Shown in pieces: positions 1-5,435 of a DNA stretch of 5,498 nucleotides. Below the pieces are notes generated by a model. That model saw only the letters and a program-made list of their open reading frames with translations, searched no databases and was not told the DNA's origin. Every line of letters starts with the position of its first letter. Within the stretch, counting starts at the first letter, position 1. Location: assembly GCA_023434425.1 (NCBI GenBank), contig JAEYSS010000077.1:1-5498 (forward strand), given 5' to 3'. The position numbers and the translations under genes were made by a program. This stretch comes from Pseudomonadota bacterium (GTDB lineage: Bacteria; Pseudomonadota; Alphaproteobacteria; Ferrovibrionales; Ferrovibrionaceae).

Positions 1-221
1 CCGTCGAGCAGACCGGCGGCCAGCGCCACCGCGTTCAGCGCGCCGGCCGAGGCGCCCGAGGCGGCGGAAATGGCCGGCGCCTCGTCGGCCAGCAGGCGGT
101 CGAGCACGCCCCAGGTGAAGGCGCCGTGGGCACCCCCGCCCTGCAGCGCGACGGCCAGATCACCGCGCGATCCTACGCGCCGCCCGACCAGCCGGCGGGT
201 GGTTTCAAGCCAGGAGCGCAT
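1..221 (-). CDS. patatin-like phospholipase, N-terminal part (runs off left edge)
   Basis: The minus-strand frame starting at ATG 221 encodes 73 residues before the window ends. It holds the two patatin hallmarks: a glycine-rich oxyanion-hole loop (GGGAHG, residues 28-33) after a hydrophobic beta strand (DLAVALQ, 21-27), and the nucleophile elbow GASAG (56-60, serine 58 in GxSxG). Family members are Ser-Asp dyad acyl hydrolases acting on lipids; the Asp lies outside the window. The start is supported by a GAGAGAG purine tract five bases upstream (complement of 227-233). There is no signal peptide, so it is probably cytoplasmic. The gene is 75 bp downstream of the binding-protein gene but has its own promoter-like sequence with a PhaR-type palindrome. 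In alphaproteobacteria a patatin gene is, as I recall, often next to 3-hydroxybutyrate dehydrogenase; that neighbour would be off the left edge, so this is a prediction only. Substrate unknown. Confidence 0.9.
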   Translation of the reverse strand, partial: MRSWLETTRRLVGRRVGSRGDLAVALQGGGAHGAFTWGVLDRLLADEAPAISAASGASAGALNAVALAAGLLD

Positions 222-237
222 GGCGACTCTCTCGATT

Positions 238-256
238 TATGCTGCAATGCAGCATA
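238..256. promoter_or_regulatory. perfect palindrome, PhaR-like operator (CTGC-N3-GCAG)
   Basis: TATGCTGCA-A-TGCAGCATA is a perfect inverted repeat with 9-bp arms around one central base. Its core CTGC-AAT-GCAG (242-252) matches the TGC-rich CTGC-N3-GCAG sequence described for PhaR, the repressor that senses polyhydroxybutyrate and controls phasin and polymer genes in alphaproteobacteria such as Paracoccus. It lies between the -10 box and the ribosome-binding site of the patatin gene, so a bound protein should block transcription. The palindrome is directly visible; naming PhaR is inference from the motif and the lipase-type target gene. Confidence 0.6.
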
Positions 257-282
257 GTGCTGATGCGAGCCGCCATGGTCAA
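254..282 (-). promoter_or_regulatory. putative sigma70 promoter of the patatin gene
   Basis: Read on the minus strand, TTGACC (277-282, 5 of 6 matches to the -35 consensus) is followed after exactly 17 bases by CACTAT (254-259, 3 of 6 to the -10 consensus). Transcription would start near 246-248, about 25 bases before the ATG at 221. The -10 box runs into the palindrome at 238-256, the usual geometry of a repressor site. This is sequence matching only. Confidence 0.5.
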
Positions 283-296
283 GCCTGTCGTCCGTG

Positions 297-1508
297 TCAG
301 CCTGCGTCGGGGCGCAGGGTCTTCACCACGGCGTCGTCGGGCAGGTACTTGGCGCCGTCGGCATAACGCCAGTCGACCATCACGCCTTTGCCGCCCTTCA
401 GCGCCGTCTTGCCGACATAGGCTCCCATCGTCGCCTGATGATCGATGGCGCGGAAGGTCAGCGGGCCGAACGGGCTGTCCATGGCGAGGCCCGAGGCGGC
501 ATCGACCAGTTTTTCGGTATCGACGTCGCCGGCCTTGGCGATGATCGCGGCCATCGCCTTGATCGTCGAATAGCCGACGACCGAGCCGAGCCGGGGATAA
601 TCGTTGAAGCGCTTCTGATAGGCGGTGCGGAAGGTAGTATGGCTGGGCGTGTCGATCGCTTCCCAGGGATAGCCGGTGACGATCCAGCCCTCGGGCGTCT
701 CGTCCTTCAGCGGGTCGAGATATTCCGGCTCGCCGGTCAGCAGGCTGACCACCGCGCGCTTCTCGAACAGGCCGCGGGTATTGCCCTGGCGCACCAGGTT
801 GGTCAGGTCGGGGCCGAAGGTGGCGTTGAAGATCGCTTCCGGGTTGGCGGCGGCCAGCGCCTGCACCGTGGCGCCGGCATCGATCTTGCCCAGGGCGGGG
901 AATTGCTCGACGACGAATTCGACGTCCGGGCGCTTGGCCTTCAGCAGTTCCTTGAACCACTTGACCGCCGACTGGCCGTATTCGTAATTGGGCGAGACCA
1001 GCGCCCATTTCTTGGCCGGCAGCTTGGCGGCCTCTTCCACCAGCATCGCCGCCTGCATGTAGGTCGAGGCGCGCAGGCGGAAGCAGTAGCGATGGCCCTG
1101 CGACCAGGTGACCGCATCCGACAGCGGTTCGGCGGCCAGGAAGAACTTCTTGTTCTGCTTGGAGAAGGCCGACACCGCGAGGCCGGTATTCGACAGGAAG
1201 GTGCCGCACAGCGCGTCGACCTTCTCGTTGGCCACGAGTTCGTTGGCCAGCCGCACCGCATCCTCGGGCTTGCCGCCGTCGTCGCGGCTGATCACCTCGA
1301 TCTTGCGGCCGAGCACGCCGCCGGTGGCATTGACCTCTTCGGCCGCCAGTTGCCAGCCGTTGCGATACGGCAGCGTGAAGGCCGGCTGGGCCGTATAGCT
1401 GTTGATTTCGCCGATCCGGATCGGCGCCGGCTGCGCCCGCAGGATGCCCGGCGCGCCCATAGCTGCAGTCGCCCCGGCCGCGGCGGCCAGGAATTCACGA
1501 CGTTTCAT
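297..1508 (-). CDS. ABC transporter substrate-binding protein, LivK/Peripla_BP_6 type, Tat signal
   Basis: This encodes 403 residues, a normal length for the periplasmic type I binding proteins of branched-chain-amino-acid (HAAT) ABC importers. The N-terminus MKRREFLAAAAG is a twin-arginine signal (R3-R4 with F6-L7), followed by an Ala/Gly-rich hydrophobic stretch and a likely cleavage near LRA-QPAP (about residue 25). Then come the typical first strand (IRIGEINSYT), the helix GWQLAAEEVNATGGVLGRKI and a strand ending in RDDGGKPEDAV, followed by the ligand-lobe pattern of the family. I chose ATG 1508 because GGGAGAG (complement of 1514-1520) sits five bases before it; the in-frame ATG at 1526 would place that site inside the gene and push the RR motif inward. 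No permease or ATPase gene is adjacent in this window, so the ligand (amino acid, amide, urea or aromatic acid) cannot be read. Tat export suggests it folds before crossing the membrane. Confidence 0.93.
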   Translation of the reverse strand: MKRREFLAAAAGATAAMGAPGILRAQPAPIRIGEINSYTAQPAFTLPYRNGWQLAAEEVNATGGVLGRKIEVISRDDGGKPEDAVRLANELVANEKVDALCGTFLSNTGLAVSAFSKQNKKFFLAAEPLSDAVTWSQGHRYCFRLRASTYMQAAMLVEEAAKLPAKKWALVSPNYEYGQSAVKWFKELLKAKRPDVEFVVEQFPALGKIDAGATVQALAAANPEAIFNATFGPDLTNLVRQGNTRGLFEKRAVVSLLTGEPEYLDPLKDETPEGWIVTGYPWEAIDTPSHTTFRTAYQKRFNDYPRLGSVVGYSTIKAMAAIIAKAGDVDTEKLVDAASGLAMDSPFGPLTFRAIDHQATMGAYVGKTALKGGKGVMVDWRYADGAKYLPDDAVVKTLRPDAG

Positions 1509-1654
1509 CGTGGCTCTCCCTGTCATTCATCACAACTTGCCCGTCCGACCCCCCGGCCGGATTCGAGCTGGCACTGTAGTCAAAGCAACGGGGACGGCGA
1601 AGAACTAGGTAGCGCAAACAATGTGTTTTACGAATGCTCTCACCGATTTATTTG

Positions 1655-1666
1655 TATGTCTACATA
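1655..1666. repeat. short palindrome TATGT-CT-ACATA in AT-rich patch
   Basis: Five-bp arms around a two-base centre, within the most AT-rich part of the divergent region and about 150 bp upstream of the binding-protein start. The size and symmetry fit a dimeric regulator such as a GntR-family protein, but arms this short can arise by chance. Confidence 0.25.
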
Positions 1667-1753
1667 TGAATTTGCCGGCGGGAGGGACGGATCGGGGCCG
1701 GCCGGCGAGCGCATCGCGATTTCGGCTTGTGCGGGATTGTTCACTTTATGTTC

Positions 1754-1783
1754 TTGACAACCCGCGCATGGCGGCTACATCAT
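1754..1783 (+). promoter_or_regulatory. putative promoter of first immunity-like gene
   Basis: A perfect -35 box TTGACA (1754-1759) is followed after 18 bases by CATCAT (1778-1783, 4 of 6 to the -10 consensus). It implies an untranslated leader of roughly 85 bases before ATG 1877. The 11-base word TGTTCTTGACA (1749-1759) is repeated exactly at the toxin promoter (3032-3042). Confidence 0.45.
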
Positions 1784-1876
1784 CCAACAACATCGGCGCA
1801 GGCGTATTCGCGATCAGAGGCCAACAATTTACCGCCCCGCCGTCCTGTCAATCCGGTGCAAATGATTGGAGGAGAG

Positions 1877-2398
1877 ATGGCCGAGCTGCCGTTGCAGTTT
1901 CCAGTAATGATGCTGACGGCATCGTTCGGCTGCCACGACGACGACACCATCCTTAGCGTCGATTGCTTCGCGGACGAAGACAGCTTCACCATCGACGATA
2001 GGAATACGCTGGAATGCCGCGCTCATAGCGGCAATCGGATCGTGGATGCCTCCGGCATGAGCTGGCGCATCATCGGCATGACCGATCTCGGCGTGATCGC
2101 GACGGAATCATTGTGGAAAAAGGCGTTGTTCATCATCCTCGGCTTCAACAGGCGGGCGCAATATTACCTGAGGAAGGAAGGGCCGGTACCCTTCGAAGCC
2201 ATCCGGGATTATGTCTGCGCAGCGATCGAGGATTATTCAGTCTCCGGCATTGATGAGGAGGCGATCCCCGGCAAGCCCGAGTCACTGTTCGACCATCAGG
2301 AGCTGATCGACGCAAAAGTCGAACAATGCCGGATGACCACCAACATGGATGAGCTGATCGACGCGCTCAAGATCGAGCCGCTCCCGCGCTGGCGGTGA
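1877..2398 (+). CDS. immunity-like protein, copy 1 (detached paralogue)
   Basis: This 173-residue protein is a paralogue of the two proteins encoded after the toxin at 4287 and 4858. Shared framework: LPLQFPV (4-10), VDASGMSWR (56-64), a Trp/Lys-hydrophobic helix with Tyr (80-98), VPFEAIRDYVC (104-114) and TTNMDELID (154-162). Variable acid-rich stretches lie at about 18-40 and 118-150. There is no signal peptide or membrane segment, so it is probably cytoplasmic. Start chosen at ATG 1877 because GGAGGAGAG ends directly before it and because MAELPLQFPV aligns with the paralogues; an upstream in-frame start at 1727 would add 50 unrelated residues. I do not recognise the family. Protection against a nuclease toxin is inferred only from paralogy to genes coupled to the toxin. 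Its C-terminal half resembles copy 3 more than copy 2. It could be a spare (orphan) immunity protein against non-self variants. Confidence 0.82.
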   Translation: MAELPLQFPVMMLTASFGCHDDDTILSVDCFADEDSFTIDDRNTLECRAHSGNRIVDASGMSWRIIGMTDLGVIATESLWKKALFIILGFNRRAQYYLRKEGPVPFEAIRDYVCAAIEDYSVSGIDEEAIPGKPESLFDHQELIDAKVEQCRMTTNMDELIDALKIEPLPRWR

Positions 2399-2467
2399 GT
2401 CGCCAACGATAGAGACCAGGGAATAAAAGCCTTCGGCGACTATCCGCCGGAAAACGCTCGGCCGTTC

Positions 2468-2496
2468 TTGTCCTGCCGGCGGTTTGCGGCGACAAT
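2468..2496 (+). promoter_or_regulatory. putative mscL promoter with flanking inverted repeat
   Basis: TTGTCC (2468-2473, 4 of 6) and GACAAT (2491-2496, 4 of 6) are separated by 17 bases, giving a start about 25 bases before ATG 2529. An inverted repeat TGCCGGC (2474-2480) / GCCGGCA (2497-2503) brackets the spacer and -10 box; it could be an operator or a chance GC-rich match. Confidence 0.4.
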
Positions 2497-2528
2497 GCCG
2501 GCACCTCAGGGGCTTGCAGGAGGGATCC

Positions 2529-2942
2529 ATGCTCAAGGAGTTCAAGGCCTTTGCGTTGCGCGGCAACGTGCTCGACCTCGCGGTCGGCGTCATCATCGGC
2601 GCGGCCTTCACGACCATCGTCAATTCGCTGGTCAACGACATCATCATGCCGCCATTGGGCGTCGTCATCGGCGGCATCGACTTCTCGGATTTCTTCATCA
2701 CCCTCTCGGGCGGCTCCTACCCCACCCTCGCCGCCGCCAAGGCGGCCGGGGCCGCGACGCTGAACTACGGCCTGTTCATCAGCGCCGTCATCCGCTTCAT
2801 GATCGTGGCCTTCGCCGTGTTCCTGCTGATCCGCCAGGTCAACCGGGTGTTCGGCAGCGCCAAGAAGGACGAACCGCCGCCGCCCCCGCCGCGCCAGGAA
2901 GTGCTGCTCGAAGAGATCCGCGACCTGCTGAAGCAGCGCTGA
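2529..2942 (+). CDS. mscL: large-conductance mechanosensitive channel MscL
   Basis: The 137-residue product has the family's usual length (about 136 in E. coli). It is a homo-oligomeric inner-membrane channel that opens under membrane tension and releases solutes during osmotic downshock. The N-terminal amphipathic helix and first membrane helix carry the family signature (FKAFALRGNVLDLAVGVIIG at 5-24, then VNDIIMPPLG at 35-44); the second membrane helix is about 77-103 (LNYGLFISAVIRFMIVAFAV and onward). A Lys-rich loop with six prolines (116-121) leads to the cytoplasmic C-terminal helix EVLLEEIRDLLKQR. AGGAGGG at 2518-2524 supports ATG 2529. It has its own promoter-like sequence and a strong terminator, so it is a stand-alone unit between two parts of the toxin/immunity locus. 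It is probably ordinary chromosomal backbone and not part of the toxin system. Confidence 0.97.
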   Translation: MLKEFKAFALRGNVLDLAVGVIIGAAFTTIVNSLVNDIIMPPLGVVIGGIDFSDFFITLSGGSYPTLAAAKAAGAATLNYGLFISAVIRFMIVAFAVFLLIRQVNRVFGSAKKDEPPPPPPRQEVLLEEIRDLLKQR

Positions 2943-2974
2943 ATCCGCACCGGACAGACTTGCCGCTGATCATA

Positions 2975-3012
2975 CAGCCCCGGGAGGCGGAAGCTTCCCG
3001 GGGCTGATTTCC
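2975..3012 (+). terminator. strong hairpin terminator after mscL
   Basis: A 14-bp stem (2975-2988 with 2993-3006, one G-T wobble) closes a GGAA loop of GNRA type, beginning 32 bases after the mscL stop. The run of T after the stem is short (ATTTCC), so release may be weaker than in a classic intrinsic terminator. It separates mscL from the toxin operon. Confidence 0.8.
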
Positions 3013-3036
3013 ATACCGCATGTTCCCTATTTGTTC

Positions 3037-3065
3037 TTGACATTCTTGCACTCAAGCCAGACTAT
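3037..3065 (+). promoter_or_regulatory. putative promoter of the toxin-immunity operon
   Basis: A perfect -35 box TTGACA (3037-3042), a 17-base spacer and GACTAT (3060-3065, 3 of 6) lie just downstream of the mscL terminator and about 50 bases before the GTG start. This makes the toxin and the two following genes an independent transcription unit. The word TGTTCTTGACA is shared with the promoter region of immunity-like copy 1. Confidence 0.55.
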
Positions 3066-3114
3066 TCAACTATCCTCGGCAGAGGTGGACCCATAAACAA
3101 TTCAGGAGAACAAG

Positions 3115-4290
3115 GTGCCTATCGCATTTCATCCACGCAGCCGCGTTGACAAACGCAACAGCTTAGGTCCGACATATTACGCCGCGCTTTACGAAGACGA
3201 ACCCCTGGAGCCCGGCGTATTTACGGAAGCGACGATGCCTGGGCGCGGGACTCTGTCCTATCCGGATCCGTTCGGCGATGCCAGCGGAGAAGACGCGATA
3301 CCGCGGACTCCCATTTTTACGTCTGGCTTCGACACAGACGAATCGGCCTTGATCAATCAGCGGAATCCCTGGTTTTCAGGTGTCGGTATCGACGCCCTCC
3401 CCGACACCGGGAACACATTGGCGCGCGGCATCCTTACCGAAGCACCAATGTATGAACGGGGGATTTTATCCTATCCTGGAGCGTTCGACAGTGCTGCCGG
3501 ACGAGATGCCGCAGCAACGCATCCAATCCCGGCGTCAAGCCTTGTCCCAGCCGTCGATACCGACGCCGCCCAGGAGACAGGCCCAGGCGAGGAGCACCCT
3601 GGTGCACAGGCAGTCTTCAGCCCGATGGGAGATGTATTTTTCCAAGAGTCGGCAAATAGCGCTGCGCCGGCCGGGAAAAGTACCATAGGGCATGCGGGAG
3701 ATTGGGAATCTCTCATTCCCTTCTGGGGGGCCGGTCGCAACCTGCTCGCGGATCTCGATGAAGGAAACTACGCCAGCGCCGCGATCAACGCCGGATTGCT
3801 GGCATCAGATTTTTTCCTATGGGGTGCCCCTGCAAAGTTCATCTTCAAGGCTGGGCAATTTGGTTACAAGAAAAGCGGCATTAAGGGCGCCGCGGAGGGC
3901 ATCAGATACTCGATAAAAGGGCCAGGAAAGATAACCGCCAAGGATAAATGGAGGTCTGCGCGCGATAAGATGAAAAGACGTGGCATGGTCCCCGAAAAGC
4001 ACGGAATAGAGTACGAAGGACATCATATCATTCCCCAGGCCGGATTCGGGAAGGGGGGATGGGGCAGGAACTTGCCTGACGCGATCATGCACCATCCGCT
4101 CAATATCAAGTGGCTGCCGAAAGAGCAGCACCAGCGCCTGCATCGGAAGTGGAAGGAACTGCCCGAATTCACCGTGCCTGAAAAAATTTGGTACTGGAGC
4201 CCGCGATGGTCGAAGGCCCTGACCGGCGAGGTTGTCGGCCGTGGCAATGTCCCCTCCGTCAGGAAGTTCGAGAATTGGCTGAGGGATTGA
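3115..4290 (+). CDS. polymorphic-toxin-like protein with C-terminal HNH/endonuclease VII-fold nuclease domain
   Basis: Predicted 391-residue antibacterial nuclease effector. The N-terminal half is acidic, Pro/Gly-rich and has two copies of a ~30-residue repeat (33-62 and 104-133) centred on TEAxM...RGxLSYP. Residues 196-250 are hydrophobic and Ala/Gly-rich (IPFWGAGRNLLADLDEGNYA and onward), typical of the linker before toxin domains in Rhs-like proteins. The basic C-terminus carries EGHHIIPQ (301-308), then N330, H339 and H343 in NIKWLPKEQHQRLH: the His-Asn-His pattern of HNH/Endo VII (His-Me finger) nucleases, close to the GHH and AHH toxin subfamilies; the exact subfamily is unclear. Start is GTG 3115, with AGGAG six bases upstream and an in-frame stop at 3094. 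No signal peptide, PAAR, VgrG, Rhs or haemagglutinin repeats are present, so the delivery route is unknown. The stop overlaps the next gene. Codon use is more AT-rich than mscL in places, which suggests transfer. Confidence 0.85.
   Translation: MPIAFHPRSRVDKRNSLGPTYYAALYEDEPLEPGVFTEATMPGRGTLSYPDPFGDASGEDAIPRTPIFTSGFDTDESALINQRNPWFSGVGIDALPDTGNTLARGILTEAPMYERGILSYPGAFDSAAGRDAAATHPIPASSLVPAVDTDAAQETGPGEEHPGAQAVFSPMGDVFFQESANSAAPAGKSTIGHAGDWESLIPFWGAGRNLLADLDEGNYASAAINAGLLASDFFLWGAPAKFIFKAGQFGYKKSGIKGAAEGIRYSIKGPGKITAKDKWRSARDKMKRRGMVPEKHGIEYEGHHIIPQAGFGKGGWGRNLPDAIMHHPLNIKWLPKEQHQRLHRKWKELPEFTVPEKIWYWSPRWSKALTGEVVGRGNVPSVRKFENWLRD
3211..3300 (+). repeat. toxin N-terminal repeat, unit 1
   Basis: Encodes residues 33-62 of the toxin. 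Aligned without gaps to unit 2 it has 16 identical residues of 30, including TEA, M, RG, LSYP and F. The following PIFTSGFDTD also has a weaker counterpart after unit 2. Confidence 0.75.
3424..3513 (+). repeat. toxin N-terminal repeat, unit 2
   Basis: Encodes residues 104-133, offset by 71 residues from unit 1. The DNA has diverged more than the protein, so the duplication is old and the protein pattern seems to be kept by selection. Confidence 0.75.
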
Positions 4291-4820
4291 CCGCCCTGCC
4301 CCTGCAGTTTCCGGTCCTGGCGCTGATCCGCGTGCCTCAACTCGGTAATTTCATTCCACACGATACTGTTTACCGGTACCGCGACAAGGACGCGCTCACC
4401 ACCCTCGACGGCGGTAATGTGAAACGGGACGTGTTTGCCGACACGCGCATCGTGGATGTCTCGGGAAAATGCTGGCGTGCCGTGAGCATCACCTTTCCCG
4501 ACGCCAATAAAATATCGTTGAGGAAATTTTTGAAGATCATCCTCGGCGGTACCCGGCGCGTGCGGTACGAGTTGAAAGAGGAGCCGATGTCCTTCGAAGC
4601 CATCAGGCATTTCGTCTGCAGGGCGCTCGAGAACTCTCCCTACGGCTTCCGCCATATCTACATGGGGCTGGCCGCAGACGACGGTGAACAGCTGGCCGAC
4701 TACGATCCACCCTGGGATGATCCGGAGGTGCGCGAGAAGCACACCGCCCGCTTCATGGACACCACCAACATCCGGGAACTGTTCGCCGCGGTCGATGCCT
4801 TCATGGATGCATTGCACTGA
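4287..4820 (+). CDS. immunity-like protein, copy 2, overlapping the toxin stop
   Basis: Predicted 177-residue cytoplasmic protein and the likely cognate immunity protein of the toxin. I chose TTG 4287, which shares bases with the toxin stop (TTGA), because MTALPLQFPV then aligns residue for residue with MAELPLQFPV and MSDLPLQFPV of copies 1 and 3. Later landmarks also keep register: VDVSGKCWR (56-64), RYELKEEPMSFEAIRHFVC (93-111) and DTTNIREL (158-165). The overlap implies translational coupling. No ideal ribosome-binding site precedes TTG 4287; AGGAAG (4261-4266) would better serve TTG 4275 (MAEGLTALP...), and GGAG (4196-4199) would serve ATG 4206, which would overlap the toxin by 85 bases. 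Residues 127-152 are acid-rich (AADDGEQLADYDPPWDDPEV), plausible for blocking a basic nuclease. Family not recognised; the role is inferred from position. Confidence 0.82.
   Translation: MTALPLQFPVLALIRVPQLGNFIPHDTVYRYRDKDALTTLDGGNVKRDVFADTRIVDVSGKCWRAVSITFPDANKISLRKFLKIILGGTRRVRYELKEEPMSFEAIRHFVCRALENSPYGFRHIYMGLAADDGEQLADYDPPWDDPEVREKHTARFMDTTNIRELFAAVDAFMDALH
4295..4329 (+). repeat. 35-bp direct repeat, first unit (start of copy 2)
   Basis: Thirty-five bases are identical to 4866-4900 and cover codons for LPLQFPVLALI at the start of the gene. The identity ends abruptly on the 3' side. Confidence 0.9.
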
Positions 4821-4857
4821 GCCGCCTGTCGATCTCGCTCGATAATCGGAGAAAGAA

Positions 4858-5358
4858 ATGAGCGACCTGCCCCTGCAGTTTCCGGTCCTGGCGCTGATCC
4901 CGGCGCGCGTCGGCGGGTGGGAGGAGGAGCCTCACGACCGGGTCGATTACTTCCTGAATGAGAAGCAATTCAACTCCCTCACTCCATCCGACCTGGAGGA
5001 TGAGTACGCGAATATGCAGGTCGTCGATCTGTCGTGCCGATGCTGGCGCATAACCAACATCACCAGGCTCGGCATCAGGGGCAGGTCGTGGCGGAAGGTG
5101 CTGAACTTCATCTTCCGCAACTTCCAGTACCGCTACGACCTGCAGGAGGAAGCCCCGATGACCTTCGAGGCCGTCAGGGACCATGTCTGCGCCACGATCG
5201 AGGGCGATCCGGACTATTGGCGAGACGATGAGGCGCTCGCCGGCGAATCCGGGCCGCCGCGCGAGGAGCAGGAAATGCTCGACGAAAAGATCCAGCTCTG
5301 CCGGCGGACCACCGACATGCGGGAATTGATCGACACGTTTTCCAACCTCGGGCCCTGA
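4858..5358 (+). CDS. immunity-like protein, copy 3
   Basis: Predicted 166-residue cytoplasmic protein, 37 bp after copy 2 and probably in the same operon, since no promoter is visible in the gap. GGAG (4848-4851) lies six bases before ATG 4858. Framework: LPLQFPVLALI (4-14), VDLSCRCWR (56-64), RYDLQEEAPMTFEAVRDHVC (92-111) and RTTDMRELID (150-159). Acid-rich variable stretches occur at about 22-30 (WEEEPHDRVD region) and 116-143. Its first codons are identical at DNA level to copy 2 over 35 bp, while its C-terminal part (EMLDEKIQLCRRTTDMRELI) matches copy 1 better, so the gene may be a mosaic. Function is not known from the sequence; the likely job is a second immunity protein, against either the same toxin or a variant of it. 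Confidence 0.83.
   Translation: MSDLPLQFPVLALIPARVGGWEEEPHDRVDYFLNEKQFNSLTPSDLEDEYANMQVVDLSCRCWRITNITRLGIRGRSWRKVLNFIFRNFQYRYDLQEEAPMTFEAVRDHVCATIEGDPDYWRDDEALAGESGPPREEQEMLDEKIQLCRRTTDMRELIDTFSNLGP
4866..4900 (+). repeat. 35-bp direct repeat, second unit (start of copy 3)
   Basis: Exact copy of 4295-4329, 571 bp downstream in the same reading phase. Recombination between the units would delete one paralogue and leave an intact hybrid gene. Confidence 0.9.
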
Positions 5359-5402
5359 GCCTGGGGGAACGACGCTGATCCGCCGCGGGCGGAGCGGCGT
5401 AC

Positions 5403-5435
5403 CATGGCGCGGGGCTCCCCACACCCCGCGCCATG
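5403..5435 (+). terminator. perfect 12-bp inverted repeat after copy 3, possible terminator
   Basis: CATGGCGCGGGG (5403-5414) pairs perfectly with 5424-5435 around a nine-base loop. It begins 44 bases after the stop of copy 3, so it could end the toxin operon, but no T run follows. The right arm ends directly before the ribosome-binding site of the next gene, so it could also act as an RNA leader structure. Confidence 0.55.

Larger units (their letters stand above)
1509..1876. other. divergent intergenic region between binding protein and first immunity-like gene
   Basis: About 370 bp without a convincing gene. It must hold the promoter of the minus-strand binding-protein gene, but I found no clear -35/-10 pair for it. 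An AT-rich patch at about 1617-1675 contains a short palindrome (1655-1666) and is the best place for one. GC-rich self-complementary words follow (GGCCGGCC at 1696-1703, ATCGCGAT at 1713-1720). A plus-strand TTGACA lies at 1754-1759. Open frames crossing this stretch have no ribosome-binding site and no similarity to the downstream paralogues, so they were not called. Confidence 0.5.

Noticed and set aside
205..1209. 334-codon minus-strand frame overlapping the binding protein
   Set aside because: It is an out-of-frame shadow of the binding protein with Arg-rich, low-complexity translation; the other frame has the real signal peptide and family pattern.
294..1757. 487-codon open frame on the plus strand
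   Set aside because: It is antisense to the clear binding-protein gene. Its translation is Arg/Gly/His-rich with no domain, as expected from the complement of a GC-rich gene.
1727..1876. 50-residue N-terminal extension of immunity-like copy 1
   Set aside because: No ribosome-binding site, no counterpart in the paralogues, it would overlap the promoter, and GGAGGAGAG directly precedes ATG 1877.
2398..2441. AGTCGCC/GGCGACT inverted repeat after copy 1 as a terminator
   Set aside because: A seven-bp stem with a 30-base loop and no T run is too weak to call.
2282..2701. minus-strand frame across the end of copy 1 and the start of mscL
   Set aside because: It is antisense to two supported genes and shows no recognisable domain.
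2529..2942. mscL as a functional part of the toxin system (for example a toxin entry pore)
   Set aside because: It has a full ordinary MscL signature, its own promoter-like sequence and its own terminator; adjacency alone does not support a link.
4023..4817. 264-codon minus-strand frame under the toxin end and copy 2
   Set aside because: It is the complement of two genes supported by paralogy and motifs; no domain was seen.
4801..5424. 207-codon minus-strand frame under copy 3
   Set aside because: It is antisense to copy 3, which is supported by paralogues and a good ribosome-binding site.
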